From Phanerodontia chrysosporium (Eukaryota; Basidiomycota; Agaricomycetes; Polyporales; Phanerochaetaceae), in the NCBI GenBank assembly GCA_001910725.1, contig MJGA01000009.1, positions 806,001 through 870,000 on the forward strand: a DNA stretch of 64,000 nucleotides, given 5' to 3'. The stretch's first letter is position 1. Every line of letters starts with the position of its first letter. Below the pieces are notes generated by a model. It worked only from the letters and a program-made list of their open reading frames with translations, did no database searches and had not been told where the DNA came from. The translations under genes were made by a program, and so were the position numbers. Positions 23,321-34,967 of the stretch are shown in pieces.

Positions 23321-23943
23321 GGTAGGAAAACTGCGAGGGGCCCTGCGCGTCGAGCTCTCGCTCTGCCCGTCACAACATCTCGGCCTGTGAGCTTTATAGC
23401 TCGCAAAGCTGTCGGTTAATGATGTTCACGTTGGATTCAAGCATGCCGAGGCTGCGCGTGAGCAGTGTGCTTCTGCACTCCTGCGGTGATGCCCTCCCAG
23501 GCGTTGTCGCCATCCGTGATGAGTTGCGTGCGGAGTGCCTGCAGCTGACAGCATAGATGCCGAGAATCTAATCTGATAGGCGGAGAGGCATCAAGGGAAG
23601 TGATCAGGGTAAGGGAGGGTAAGGGAAGCAAAAGCACGTTCGTCGAGTCGTGAGAGACGGTGCGTGTTGTCGGTGCGCCTTCGTGTGAGCATCCTACGCG
23701 CTTTTGTCCGCATCGCTCTGCTTGGTGGAAGCGTGAAGCATAGACTGTGCCGAGGCCAGTGCGTACCTAACTTCGTACGACTATCTATCTGATGCATTTC
23801 AGCAGAAGTTTCAAATAAGACGAGAATACATGATCCATTGTACAGATTATAGTACACGTTGTCTGGGCTTCACTTTATTGAACGATGATGTTCGGGAATA
23901 GGCGAGTTAAGAGATGTGTATCGCATTATGATGCACAACGTTC
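23321..23943. other. Intergenic, no gene seen
   Basis: 623 bases between the SurE-like start and the E2 stop, both on the minus strand. AT-richer than its surroundings; probably the SurE promoter and E2 3' flank. Confidence 0.5.
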
Positions 23944-24910
<967 letters not shown>

Positions 24911-25319
24911 GTCTACCGTACGTCCCTGAGATCTCGCTGCGGTGTAGAGGAGAGGAGATGGTGTGCACGCCGTCGGAGGCAATGACAGCGTCGATCAAGT
25001 AGCGCCCGGCGATATTAGCTTTGATGGGCGTCTATCACTACTCGTCGCCGACACCCGACCCGCCTTTCTTCAACTTCCTCTGCGCGTGCTGTGCCGCACA
25101 CTACAACACTCTCACAAAATATCGACGTCTCCACGACAATACCCACTGTGTATAACCGGGAACGTTCGTATCACATCATGTTCTTCTATCTTCTGTGGAC
25201 TGAGGTTGGACAGCATGTTTACGTCTTGTCTAGCGGGCCACCCGTGCTTGGAAACAGTGAACAAAAGCCCGAGGCGCGGAATACCTTGAACCTAACCGTA
25301 TACCTCTCTCTATCTCGCT
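24911..25319. promoter_or_regulatory. Shared divergent promoter region of E2 and Ash2/Bre2
   Basis: 409 bases lie between the two divergent start codons. No distinct TATA box or known factor site was picked out; called from gene arrangement only. Confidence 0.4.
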
Positions 25320-27335
25320 ATGGAGGCACCTGGCTCGCCCCGTGAAGCATCGCCTGCTGTCGCGCTACTTGCAATTCCTGTCAATCCCGTCAGTCGAAAG
25401 CGCAAGCATGCCGCCATCTCCGCAGGAGCCACAGCCTCACCAGCACCCTCAGAACGCGCAGACACGCCGAACCCGAATGCCAACCCCGACAACGTCGTTC
25501 TTCACAAGCTTGATCTGTCTAGTCGACCTCGTCTAACCATCTCCCGACATCCTGGCTTCATTCCTATCGCCCCCGGCTCGCCATATTGCACGACCGAGCC
25601 TCTGTGCATCAACCGGCTCAACTTTCGGTACACCCCTGCGGGTGTCACTGGCAACGAGGGCGGGGTCCCATTCAGGACCATAGAATCTGCTCCGACGACG
25701 TTCCGTGTATCCTGGGAGGACCGCAGCCCGTTTATCAAGGTCACCCAGGACGGCCTGGGACTCCGCGGCGACAAAGGTTTCCGGAGCGCGCGATGCAATG
25801 CTCCTGTACGCGAGGGAAAATGGTACATGGAGATAAAGATTGGTCTGGGTGGGGGCGACCGGCCGCTGGACAGCAAGCGGGCGGAGGGAAGCCATGTGCG
25901 AGTCGGCTGGGCGCGACGCGAGGCTCCGCTGAACGGTCCTGTTGGACTTGATGGCTACAGCTATGGGATGCGCGACAAGACGGGTGACAAGGTGCATCTC
26001 TCGCGTCCGAAGCCGTACGGACAGCCATTCAAGTCGGGGGACATCGTCGGCATGTACATCTCGCTGCCGTCACCGAAGCGCCAGCCGAAGAAGAACGACC
26101 CATACGACCCAGCGCACATCAAGCGGGAGCGCATTGCCATCGAGTTCAAGGGCCAGGAATACTTCGAGTCGCTTGAGTACGCGCAGTCCAAGGAGATGAT
26201 CTCACTCATGACCGAGAACGATCGTAAGAAGGCAGCGGGCTCGACGCCTGCGCCGTCGTCCTCGAAGAAGTCTGCAACAGTGAAGAACCTGCCGTCTACC
26301 GCACGAGGAGGAAAGAGTGGTCCACCAGAACCTGCTCCCATGCGTCCATTACCTACGCTTGGTCCCGAGTCGTGCATCGCATTCTTTGTCAATGGCAAGA
26401 GCCAAGGCATCGCGTTCCAGGATCTCTTTGACTACCTGCCGCTACGTACTCCGCCGAACAAGCACCACGAGAAGCGGCGGACGAACCGAGAGGGCATCCG
26501 TGAACACAGGGAGAACCTCTTCGACGATGGCAGCCTCGGATATTACCCCATGATCTCGCTCTTCAACGAGGCAGAGGTGCAGCTCAATCCCGGGCCTGAT
26601 TTCGTCTACCCACCGCCCCCGGACATCGACGCGCTCCTGATGTCCGAGAACCCAGACGAGGCGGACATCAAGCCCAATCCGGAGCAGCCGCGACGCTGGC
26701 GGCCGCTCTGCGAGCGATACCCGGAGTACATGCAGGAGCAGTTCGCGCTCGACAAGCAGGAAGAGGACGAGGTCGCGAAACAGGTCAAGGTGCGCCGCTC
26801 GCCCGGCCCCGCCGCCCCACCGCGCACGCACGCTGATGCGCGGCCGCAGGACGCCGACACGAAGGAGCTCACGGACGAGCAGAAGCGCGAGGCCCACCGC
26901 GCGAAGCGGCGCGCGCAGGCCGCCGCGCGCAAGAAGCGCAAGCTCGAGGAGCAGGCGTCTGCCGCGCCGTCGGCCTCTGCGCGCAGCTCCGCGCCGCCGC
27001 CGCAGAAGCCGAGCGTCGAGACGAGCCGCGCTGCGTCGCCCGACGTCGACATGCTCGCGCCGCTGAGTGCGTCGGGCCTCCCGACGCTCGAGGGCTTCGC
27101 GCTCGCCGCGCCGGGCGTGGACACGCCCGACCCCGACGCGGATGACGCGGCGCCTGGCCTCCGCCCGTACTCGCCTGGCCGCGCCGTCGGCTCCGTGTCA
27201 GACGTGCAGGCGTACTTCACCGAGGTCGCGCAGGACGCGAGCGAGTACAATACAGAGTACGAGGATGTCGGCGATGACGGAAGTAGCCGCGGGGGCGACA
27301 TGGCCATAGACGAGGAGATCGCGCGGTTGTCGTAG
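25320..27335 (+). CDS. BRE2: COMPASS complex subunit Ash2/Bre2 with SPRY domain, 671 aa
   Basis: A single open frame from ATG at 25320 to TAG at 27335. The product is the SPRY-domain subunit of the Set1/COMPASS histone H3 lysine-4 methyltransferase, acting in the nucleus. After a disordered leader containing a basic patch (SRKRKHA) comes the pre-SPRY segment (FIPIAPGSPYCTTEPLCINR). The SPRY core follows: VTQDGLGLRGDKGFRSARCN, GKWYMEIKIGLG, HVRVGWARREAPLNGPVGLD, YSYGMRDKTGDKVH and GDIVGMYISLP. The second SPRY half resumes at CIAFFVNGKSQGIAF and GYYPMISLFNEAEVQLNPGP, split by a Lys/Ser linker as in other fungal members. A basic coiled segment (EQKREAHRAKRRAQAAARKK) and an acidic tail end the protein. 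The absence of introns is notable beside its neighbours. Confidence 0.92.
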   Translation: MEAPGSPREASPAVALLAIPVNPVSRKRKHAAISAGATASPAPSERADTPNPNANPDNVVLHKLDLSSRPRLTISRHPGFIPIAPGSPYCTTEPLCINRLNFRYTPAGVTGNEGGVPFRTIESAPTTFRVSWEDRSPFIKVTQDGLGLRGDKGFRSARCNAPVREGKWYMEIKIGLGGGDRPLDSKRAEGSHVRVGWARREAPLNGPVGLDGYSYGMRDKTGDKVHLSRPKPYGQPFKSGDIVGMYISLPSPKRQPKKNDPYDPAHIKRERIAIEFKGQEYFESLEYAQSKEMISLMTENDRKKAAGSTPAPSSSKKSATVKNLPSTARGGKSGPPEPAPMRPLPTLGPESCIAFFVNGKSQGIAFQDLFDYLPLRTPPNKHHEKRRTNREGIREHRENLFDDGSLGYYPMISLFNEAEVQLNPGPDFVYPPPPDIDALLMSENPDEADIKPNPEQPRRWRPLCERYPEYMQEQFALDKQEEDEVAKQVKVRRSPGPAAPPRTHADARPQDADTKELTDEQKREAHRAKRRAQAAARKKRKLEEQASAAPSASARSSAPPPQKPSVETSRAASPDVDMLAPLSASGLPTLEGFALAAPGVDTPDPDADDAAPGLRPYSPGRAVGSVSDVQAYFTEVAQDASEYNTEYEDVGDDGSSRGGDMAIDEEIARLS

Positions 27336-27695
27336 CGGCTCTGCCTGCCTTCCAATAAATCGGTCCCCGTGCTCATGTCCCAAGTGTGTGTGAGTGCATG
27401 ACGATTGTGAGCGAAAGCGTGGACTATACAAGCGGTATCCTTATATACAGACGTGGAGAAACAAGGAGAGATGTGCGTAGGTAGGTAGACAAGAATTAAG
27501 TACAAAGACAAGGCAACGCTATCCCAAGAATATCTCCAGAAAACAGACGAAAATCGTGAGGTATTGGCGGGCATGGCGGGCTCGGCCGCCAGCTCCTCCG
27601 GCGTAACAGACATCGCGGAGGGCGAACAAGGCACGAACCCGCTGGTGTGCAAGGCATGACAAGGGGTCGTAAGTAGCCAGCAACGAGGTGCAAGC
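27336..27695. other. 3' flanks of two convergent genes
   Basis: 360 bases between the Ash2/Bre2 stop (plus strand) and the transcription-factor stop (minus strand). No gene seen. Confidence 0.5.
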
Positions 27696-30600
27696 TCAGG
27701 AGAGCACGATGTGCTCGACCGTGTGCGGGACGTTGCCGACCATGGGGCGCGAGGCCTGGACGGCCATGTAGTACCCGCGGGGCGGGAGCGTGTCCGGTAT
27801 GTTGTCCGCGAACTGCTGGCCGCACATGTTCGTGAGCGTGTCGTGCAGCATCTTGGCGTACCGGTACGCGAGCGGCACGCGCTCGCCCGCCTTCGAGAGC
27901 ATCGTCCTGCGGCCGTCTGTCAGCGGACTGCGCACGGAGAACTTGGGGTGAGGCTCACCGGACGAAGGAGATCTCGCTCTGCAGCGGCACGAGCTGGTCG
28001 GCGCGGCTGCCGTCGATCGCTGCGCGCAAGAAGCGCACGAGCACGCGCCCGGCCATGAACCAGCACATCTGTCACGCAAGGGATCAGCCAGGGAGCGCGG
28101 CGCGGCGGATAATGGATGGCGTACGAATGGCTGGAGGTCCAGGAGCGTCACGTCGTAGTTGGTGGAGCTCAGCATGTACATCAGCTCGACGATGGCGCGC
28201 GCAGCCGTGAGCGTCTTGCGCGCCGACGGGCACGTCATCACGTCGGGCTTTGCGTGCGGCTCGTGCAGGAGGATGTGCGCCCTGCCGCAACGTGCGCCAT
28301 CAGCAACCACAACACCTATTCAGAGGTAAGCAACGCACAGATGTCCTGCGGTACACGCAGTGTACAGGTACGGATCGATCACGTCGCCGTCGCCGGCGAT
28401 GGGCGAGCGGAGGTGCGGCGGGAAGCTCGGGCGGAAGTTGGCGACGAGCGTGTCAAGTTGCTGGAACTCGACCGTCGACGTCGCGTCGTAGTTGGCGGGG
28501 TCGAACGCGGCACTGCTCGTCGACGACGACGGCGCGCCGTCCGGCGAGTGAAAGAACTTCCACCGGAAGCGCAGGTTGTACGTCTTGACCTTGCTTAGTA
28601 GGATCGACGCCTTGATGTACAAGATGAACGAGTCCGTCTGCGCCTCCGGGTGCTTGTACAGCAGGTCCGGAGCGTACGACCATTGACGTTCTTCCGGGAG
28701 CACGAGTACCTAACGCGAGGTTTAGTGAGTTTGTGTCTAGCCCGAACACTGTCTCCTCACCCCTTGCTCAAACTGGTCGAACCGGAGAGGCAGGAGCTGG
28801 CAGACGTCCAGATCGTCCAAACTCAGCGCCCAGCCATTCCCTGTGCCCTGCTGTCGCTCCATAGCGTACGCTTGGGAAAAATGTCAGCACCACATGCTGC
28901 GAGTTAGCAGTTGAACCCACCAATCCAGAACGTGTTCCGCCGGATCTCGTCCTCGATGACGCTTTTAGCAGGAGCCAGCACGGATGGCGGCTTGTAGTGT
29001 GTGATCGCGGCCGTCGTATAACAGGTGCTGATGCTACACGGTGCAGTACACCGTACTGCAAGAGCTGCAGACAGGAATGCCTATGAGGATCGTTCAGACA
29101 TGGAGCTAGGAGAAGCCTCGCGGTGTACGCACGTCTGTCCACCTATTGAAACAAAGCATAAGCGTGCGCTTGTATCAGGAACGTACAATGTCACTTGCCT
29201 GCCCTGACTGAGGTACCACCATGTCAAGATCATCTGGGCTGCTCCACTGTGAGTTGCACGATGATAATCTGAGCAAAAGATGATGCTACCTTGCAAGCAT
29301 GCAAAATCGCCGCGCACAAGCCCAACTTCGATCCGTTGTTTTGCGTATCTGGCTTGTTGCTCTGTGAAACCCTCTGGCAGCGATGCTTCACCTAGGAAGT
29401 CTGGACGGAAGTTTCCTCTCCGCCAACGGCCTTGGTGAAGTTCATCTGCACACAAGGAGTCAGGCAACAGAGAAGCATAGGAGCCTGGGGGTCTTACACG
29501 GGGTATCAATCGGTTCCGAGAATATTTGTGTGGGCGTCGCAGTATACAGGCTGCCAACCGCACACATGGCATGCAGGACGGCAGGATTTGGGAACCGCGG
29601 GTCTGTCGGCAGCAGCTCTAAAGAGGCCATGAAGGTCGAGACGTGGAACATGCGGTTCGCGTGCATGTGATACGTGAAGAACGCCTCAACTCTGTGTGTT
29701 CGTCAGCACCGGCGGAGAAGCTGCAGGCGGGGGAAACGCACAAGTGCCGAGTGATGTCTGGCCGCGGAAGATTTGGAGGCCAGGTGCGGATGTCCACATG
29801 ACTGAAGTCGTCGACGGAAGACGGTGATGCGCCAGCGGTGCCCAGCACTGTCGGGGACGTGGCTGACGGGTGATGGCGGCCGTCTAATGAGCCGGCCTGA
29901 GGAGAGGGGTGTTGAGCTTGTGCGTGAAGAGGACAGGACTCTGAGCACACACCATGGACGCCGGGGAAGACTCGCCAGGGTACTTGGGCATGGTGTACGA
30001 CGTTGTTTTGCCATCGCCCAGGCCGTGCATGAGATTGCTGAGGGAGCCCGCGGGCGAGCCGTGGGCCTGCAAGGTCTGGAGTGCCTGGTCCTTTTCGCGG
30101 AGGAGGGCTTCGAGCTCGTCTGGCAGCCGAGGGGTCAGCGGCCCAAGCGCCAACGGCTGCGCAGGCGCACTCACGTATCTTGTGCTCCATCTTCTCGTAC
30201 ATCTTGCGCGAGATGGAGTTGCCCGAGTCCGAATCAAAGACGGGGACTGGGGGATGTGCAGCGGTGAGCGGCGCTCGGAGGTGATGGGGAACCTTATCAA
30301 GGATGTGCGCACCTTCGTCGTAGGTGCACTCGGGATGCTCTGGGAGGGACGCGCCCTCGACGGCGTGGGCGACGGCGTATGCATGGGAGCGGACGCATGT
30401 CGAGCAGCAGGGCCGCTTTGCATCGCTGTTGGGGGATCAGAGCGAAGAAGAGAGGGCAAGATTAACTCGGGATCGGCAGGGGGAAGGCCGAGGGGAGGAC
30501 GGACCATTTCTAGCGGGCGAGCGAGGTCGGTGTGAGGCCGAGGATGGGTGGGACAGGAACCACTCACCAGCTTGCGCTTTCTGCACTGATGGCATGCCTG

Positions 30601-30759
30601 CACACGAACCCGAGGTCAGCCGCTGCGACACGGGAGGCCGAGGGGGGGCCTGGGGGGCTGGGGGGCTGTCCGCACCTGGTAGCGCTTGAGACTCGGGGCG
30701 GCCTGCTTGCCCGCAGCGCTGGGCTGCAGCTGCTCGTTGCCGGGCGCGGCCTTGGGCAT
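27696..30759 (-). CDS. Zn2Cys6 transcription factor with Fungal_trans domain
   Basis: ATG at 30759, TGA at 27696, with more than ten exons. The zinc binuclear cluster is assembled from three exons: ACHQCRKRKL, then a 5-nt exon at 30509-30505, then DAKRPCCSTC and later ECTYDE. Together they give the canonical CX2CX6C pattern. A coiled segment follows (DELEALLREKDQALQTLQAH). The Fungal_trans (PF04082) middle-homology domain starts near EAFFTYHMHANRMFHV and PAVLHAMCAVGSLYTA and continues with SVIEDEIRRNTFWIAYAMER and GNGWALSLDDLDVCQLLPL. The C-terminal regulatory part ends in NVPHTVEHIVLS. It binds DNA in the nucleus; target genes cannot be read from sequence. Exons in the 29000-29400 stretch are the least certain. 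Confidence 0.85.
30505..30509 (-). other. Five-nucleotide microexon of the Zn2Cys6 gene
   Basis: Read on the minus strand, an acceptor CGCTAG is followed by AAATG and at once by a donor GTCCGT. Inserting these five bases between RKRKL and the exon starting after CCAACAG gives L-K-C-D-A-K-R-P-C, restoring the third zinc Cys. Skipping it breaks both frame and motif. Confidence 0.65.
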
Positions 30760-31142
30760 GTTCCAGACGGTGAGCGGGTGGAGGCAGGAAAGTGCGTGCG
30801 AACAGCGACAGTAGAGCTTTATGACAATCCGCGCGACGGACGTCTAAACGGCTGGCCTGATACAGGTCTGATCCCCTAATCCGCTCCCTCTGCGTTTAGG
30901 ACCCCGCTTAGCCCAGATCCGGCATGCCCCTCCCTACCCTACCCGCACCCACAGATTCTCCAAGTCTTCCGCGGCCAGGGCTCTCTCACAAAGGATTATT
31001 TTTTTCTTGCATTTGTTGCCTGCGACCTGCGGTTGTCTCGAGCGACCCCGCAGCAACCGTCGGTCCCGGACCCCAGACACCCCGAGGCAATGCACCACCA
31101 GCCCAATATATGTTATTACCACACAATATACAAAACAAACCC
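30760..31142. other. Promoter of the transcription-factor gene and 3' flank of the PhoD gene
   Basis: 383 bases with no gene. An AT-rich patch around 31100-31140 includes an AATATA run. No binding site could be assigned. Confidence 0.4.
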
Positions 31143-34100
31143 CTACGTCCACCGCGGCGCTGGCGCCTCGACGACATACCTGCTCCTAGTCAGCGAAACA
31201 GTCCGACCCGGACACACAACAACACGCACCCGACCGTCTCCCCATGGCCCTTCTCCTTCTCCACCCGGATGTCGAACACCAGCGCCCCCGTCGCCGCATC
31301 CCACACCACACCACACCAGTTCCGCCGGCCCATGATGTACTTGCTCTTCGCCGACGCGCCGTTCGGCTCCTGCGCAAAGATCGGCATCTGGTGGCAAAGC
31401 GTGTCAGCCCTCCGCGCCCGCGCGCGCTCAAGCGGCACCGCACCATCGTCTCGTCCGTGTCCAGGTGGTGCAGCGTCTTGTGCGTCTTCGTCGCGAGGCT
31501 CGACACCAGCGTCAGCACGCCGTTCGGGGGCCTGGCGGGAGAGCGCAACTGAGCTCGCGTTGCGTGTCACATGGCCAGCACGGTACTCACGGCGTGTTCA
31601 CGATCGCGCCTGCGCATCGCGCACATCAGCCCTGCACGTCGCAGACAGAAGAGAGAGGGCGGACGCACTGGTGACGACATTGATCATGTACCGGAAGTCC
31701 GCCGCCGCCGGCACGTCCTGCGCGTTCTTGCCCTTCACGAGCGTCTTCAGCACGCCCACCGCCGCGCAGTGCACGTCCCCCGAGAGGAACGTCACGCGCG
31801 TGCGCGTGCGCTGCGCGTATTGCTGCAGCTGCTCGATGAACCAGTTGCGCTCCTTCTGCTCAGCGGGGCACACATCAAACCTAGGGCCTCAAACCTGCGC
31901 CGCCACGCAACAACGCACCTTGTGTGCCTTTGCCGTCCAGTGGTCGTTCTGCGCGCGCTCGCATCAGCACATGCCGCACCGAGATCAGACAGACGGACGC
32001 ACCAGGTCGTCCAGCAGCTCCGCGTCCGCGTTGAACTTGTTGACAAAGCCGGAGAGGCCCATCGACCCGGCCCTGCCGAGCGCCACGAGCGGGTTCAGCT
32101 TCGACTCGAGCGCCGTCTCGAGGAACACCATCCGCGGGTACGCGATCGGGATCCCTGGCGCACGCCGTCAGTAGGCACGCGCCCAGCGCGAGGAAGCCAG
32201 AGCGGGCGGGCCACGCACCGATCTGCACGACGAGGTGCTCGACCTGCGGCGGCAGCCGCATGATACGCTCGAACACCGTCTTGTACTCAAGCGGGCTGCA
32301 CACCTGGTCCTTCTTCCGTTCTGCCCTGCGGCAAGGGTCTCAGCTCGCGCGCGCCCACAGAAAAGAGGAATCATACCGGCAGTCGAGCAAGAGCATGTAG
32401 ACCTGCGGGCCCAGGTACGACACGAACGAGTGCGACGGATATGGCACGAAGGGGCCGTCACCGCCGATAACGACTGATTTGAAGGGATGCCGCGCCGCGT
32501 CCCTGCCGTCCACTTCCACTGCGAGGGTCCATCAGTCGGAAACATGCGAGAGGGCGCGGCATTCGACCCTTACCATTGATGAAGCACTGAAACAACAGGA
32601 AGAAGAAGTAGCCCCGGGATCCAATCCTGGCCGCGGCGTCAGTTATGCGGATAGAGGAAACCGCATGCTGTGCTCACCAGGAAAACACGGGGGATCGCAT
32701 TAAATCATCAGGATCTGGGGCACAGCATTTCAGATGGAGCGGAGGCATAGGTATAACTGAACTTACAACTGCCGAAGCCGTCAATCTTCGCATGGCTTCA
32801 GCGCTTTGTGCAATTCACGGCGCCGGAAGCACTCACCAAGTCTGTAGAAGCGAGGCGAGAGGTCAGCTTGGCAGTGTGAATACTAGATATCAGAGAAGCT
32901 GACCGTGGTCATCTATACGCAAGGACCATCAGGCGAGATTTGACACCGGGGTTCGTGCAGCTTACCAAGCATATTCAACATAGGTCTACGCTCATCAGCG
33001 AGTGTCTGCTGCGGGTAGAGAATCAGAACCTACATCGAACTATTTGCCCTCGCGAAAGCCCCACTGCGGAAAACCTGGCAATAATGATTAAAGTAGAACC
33101 TATCAATTGCAAACCGCATCTCGTCCGTCAGGACGAAGTTCTTCTTCTTGTCGGGAATCTTCGTGTTCACCCATTCCTGCATTTCGGGCTCGCGCACGAG
33201 CGCATCGCAGTATAGCTGGTCGCCGCCGCCGACGAGCACGTGGTACGGGCTCTCGGAGTGCTTCTGGAGGAGATCACCCACACCGGGTCGTATCCGCTCT
33301 GGAACCCTGGCCCGCGAAAGTCGTCTGGGTTGACACCGGCACTGAAGCCGTTGCACTAGCGCACGAGCAATGAGACCCGCTGGGCAGACGCACAGACGCA
33401 CCACCTACGCACCGAATAGGCCGCCCAGCGCATGTTCTGGCCGCGGCCGGGCACGTAGAAGCTCATCTCCTGGCCGTTATTCACGCTGTATGACACGCGC
33501 ATCTCGGCCGGGCCGAGCGGAATGTGGATCATGAACCGCCAGAACGTGAACGTGCCGCCGGCGCCGCAGTACACCCAGATCTCTTGGCCCGGCACCGTCT
33601 GCGAGAGCGCGTTGGGGCTCAGCGGCGGGGCGTCCCCGTTCGTGGCTGGCTGCACCATCGAGAGCGGGTCCGCAGGGTGCGGCCCGAGGTCGAACGACCG
33701 GCCGGCGCGCTGCGCGGAGGCGGGCGAGTGCGCGCGTGGCGGGCGTGCGGGGGCGTCGGGGTCCCACGAGTACGTGAGGCTGGGGTACGGCTCGTATACG
33801 GAGCCTGCGTCGGCGGCTGGGCGGGGTCAGCACTGCGCGAGACGACGAAGCAGGAGGAAGCGGCGGGACGCACTGACGATGAGGGCCGCGCCGTGCCACA
33901 CGCCGTCCGCGCCGACGGTGTCGTAGCGCAGGAGCGGCCCCGCCATGAACTGCAGGAGCGGGTGCATGTGCTGCACGCGCAGGTTGCGCGAGCGGTCGAC
34001 CGCGCTCATGTGCGCGAGCTGGTGCGTGATCTGCTGGATCGGCTCGGGCGCCGCGGGCTCCGCGTGCGGCGCGGCGTACCACGACGGCCCCGGCGACGGC

Positions 34101-34412
34101 GCGAGGTAGTGCGGCTGGTACGACGGCTGCTGCTGGTACGTCTGGTACCGCTCGTCCTTCGCGGGCGGCGTCGGCGGCGGGTGCGTGGACGGCGTCGGAG
34201 ACGGCGGTGGCAGGAAGCCCCCCACGAACGGCTCGGGCATGGGTCCTATTTGCTCGACGGGCTGGTATCTGCCATCGGGGCCGCGCTGGGGATTCGCCCA
34301 TCGCTCCTCCTCCTGCAGCGGGGACACTGGCGTGAGGGGAAACGCATGAAACGAGGGTCACACGACGCACCTTCCGCGCATGATGCCTAGCTCGCCATCC
34401 TGCATTATCCAT
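31143..34412 (-). CDS. PhoD-like phosphatase-fold protein
   Basis: ATG at 34412, stop TAG at 31143-31145, about ten exons. The first 58-nt intron joins RHHARK to EEERWANPQRG. The N-terminal third is Pro/Tyr/Gln-rich, then LLQFMAGPLLRYDTVGADGV and a beta-rich domain (EIWVYCGAGGTFTFWRFMIH). The metallophosphatase-like part contains YHVLVGGGDQLYCDALVREP, VNTKIPDKKKNFVLTDEMRF, a conserved block ending in LGPQVYMLLLDCR, and TRVTFLSGDVHCAAVGVLKT, in which the late GDVHCA supplies metal ligands. The end MGRRNWCGVVWDA, then VVEAPAPRW, is typical of the fungal branch. Its substrate is unknown; bacterial PhoD enzymes are calcium/iron phosphodiesterases and monoesterases. Exon borders in the middle were not all worked out. 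Confidence 0.8.
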
Positions 34413-34967
34413 CGTTCGTACAGTATGACCTTTGTCAGAGAGAGTAGGTCGTGAGTGTGTGCTGCGCGCTGTAAGTCCGTGAGAGAAGTCAGCCTCTTGG
34501 CAAAGTCGATAACGGCCGCGGTGCTCACCGCGCTGCTGTCTGCCTTGCTCGCCTGGTAGCCCGGTGGTATCGTGTGGTATAGAGTCAAGAGCAAGCCGCA
34601 GACCGAGGACAGTGCTGCAAGCGTCTCAGCTTTTCGAGGTACGTGATCCGCTCCTGTGCAGATGATCTTATAGCCAGCCGACGGTTTCGCGTTCGCCGCA
34701 TCGTGATCTCGCATGATTCATCTTTCTTGGCAGCCGTTGTAGCAACGCACTGGCAACGGGGACAACTCTCCACAGCGGCAAGGTCGAAAGGAGGCGACTC
34801 CGAACCAAGGCGCTCGCCAAGTGTATACACAACACTGACATCACTCGACTGCGCCCGCCGCGAGAGCTCACACCGCTCGCGGCGGTCGGCTCACGTCCGT
34901 TGACATTGATTCCAAAAGCAAAAACATAATCTAACATCCCAACAACCGTTCCCCCTCGTGTACACAG
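34413..34967. other. Intergenic, presumed PhoD promoter
   Basis: 555 bases between the CAP stop and the PhoD start, both on the minus strand. Open frames here (for example around 34360-34830) look weakly protein-like but could not be tied to a family or spliced into PhoD. Confidence 0.45.

Noticed and set aside
26836..27309. Arg/Ser-rich plus-strand frames
   Set aside because: Shifted readings of the GC-rich C-terminal part of Ash2/Bre2.
25320..27335. Introns in the Ash2/Bre2 gene
   Set aside because: The single frame contains the whole SPRY domain and tail without a break, so none is needed.
34358..34830. Protein-like text between CAP and PhoD (LLLTLYHTIPPGYQASKADS and others)
   Set aside because: Could not be joined to PhoD in frame, matched no family with confidence, and several short GT...AG pieces allow almost any model.
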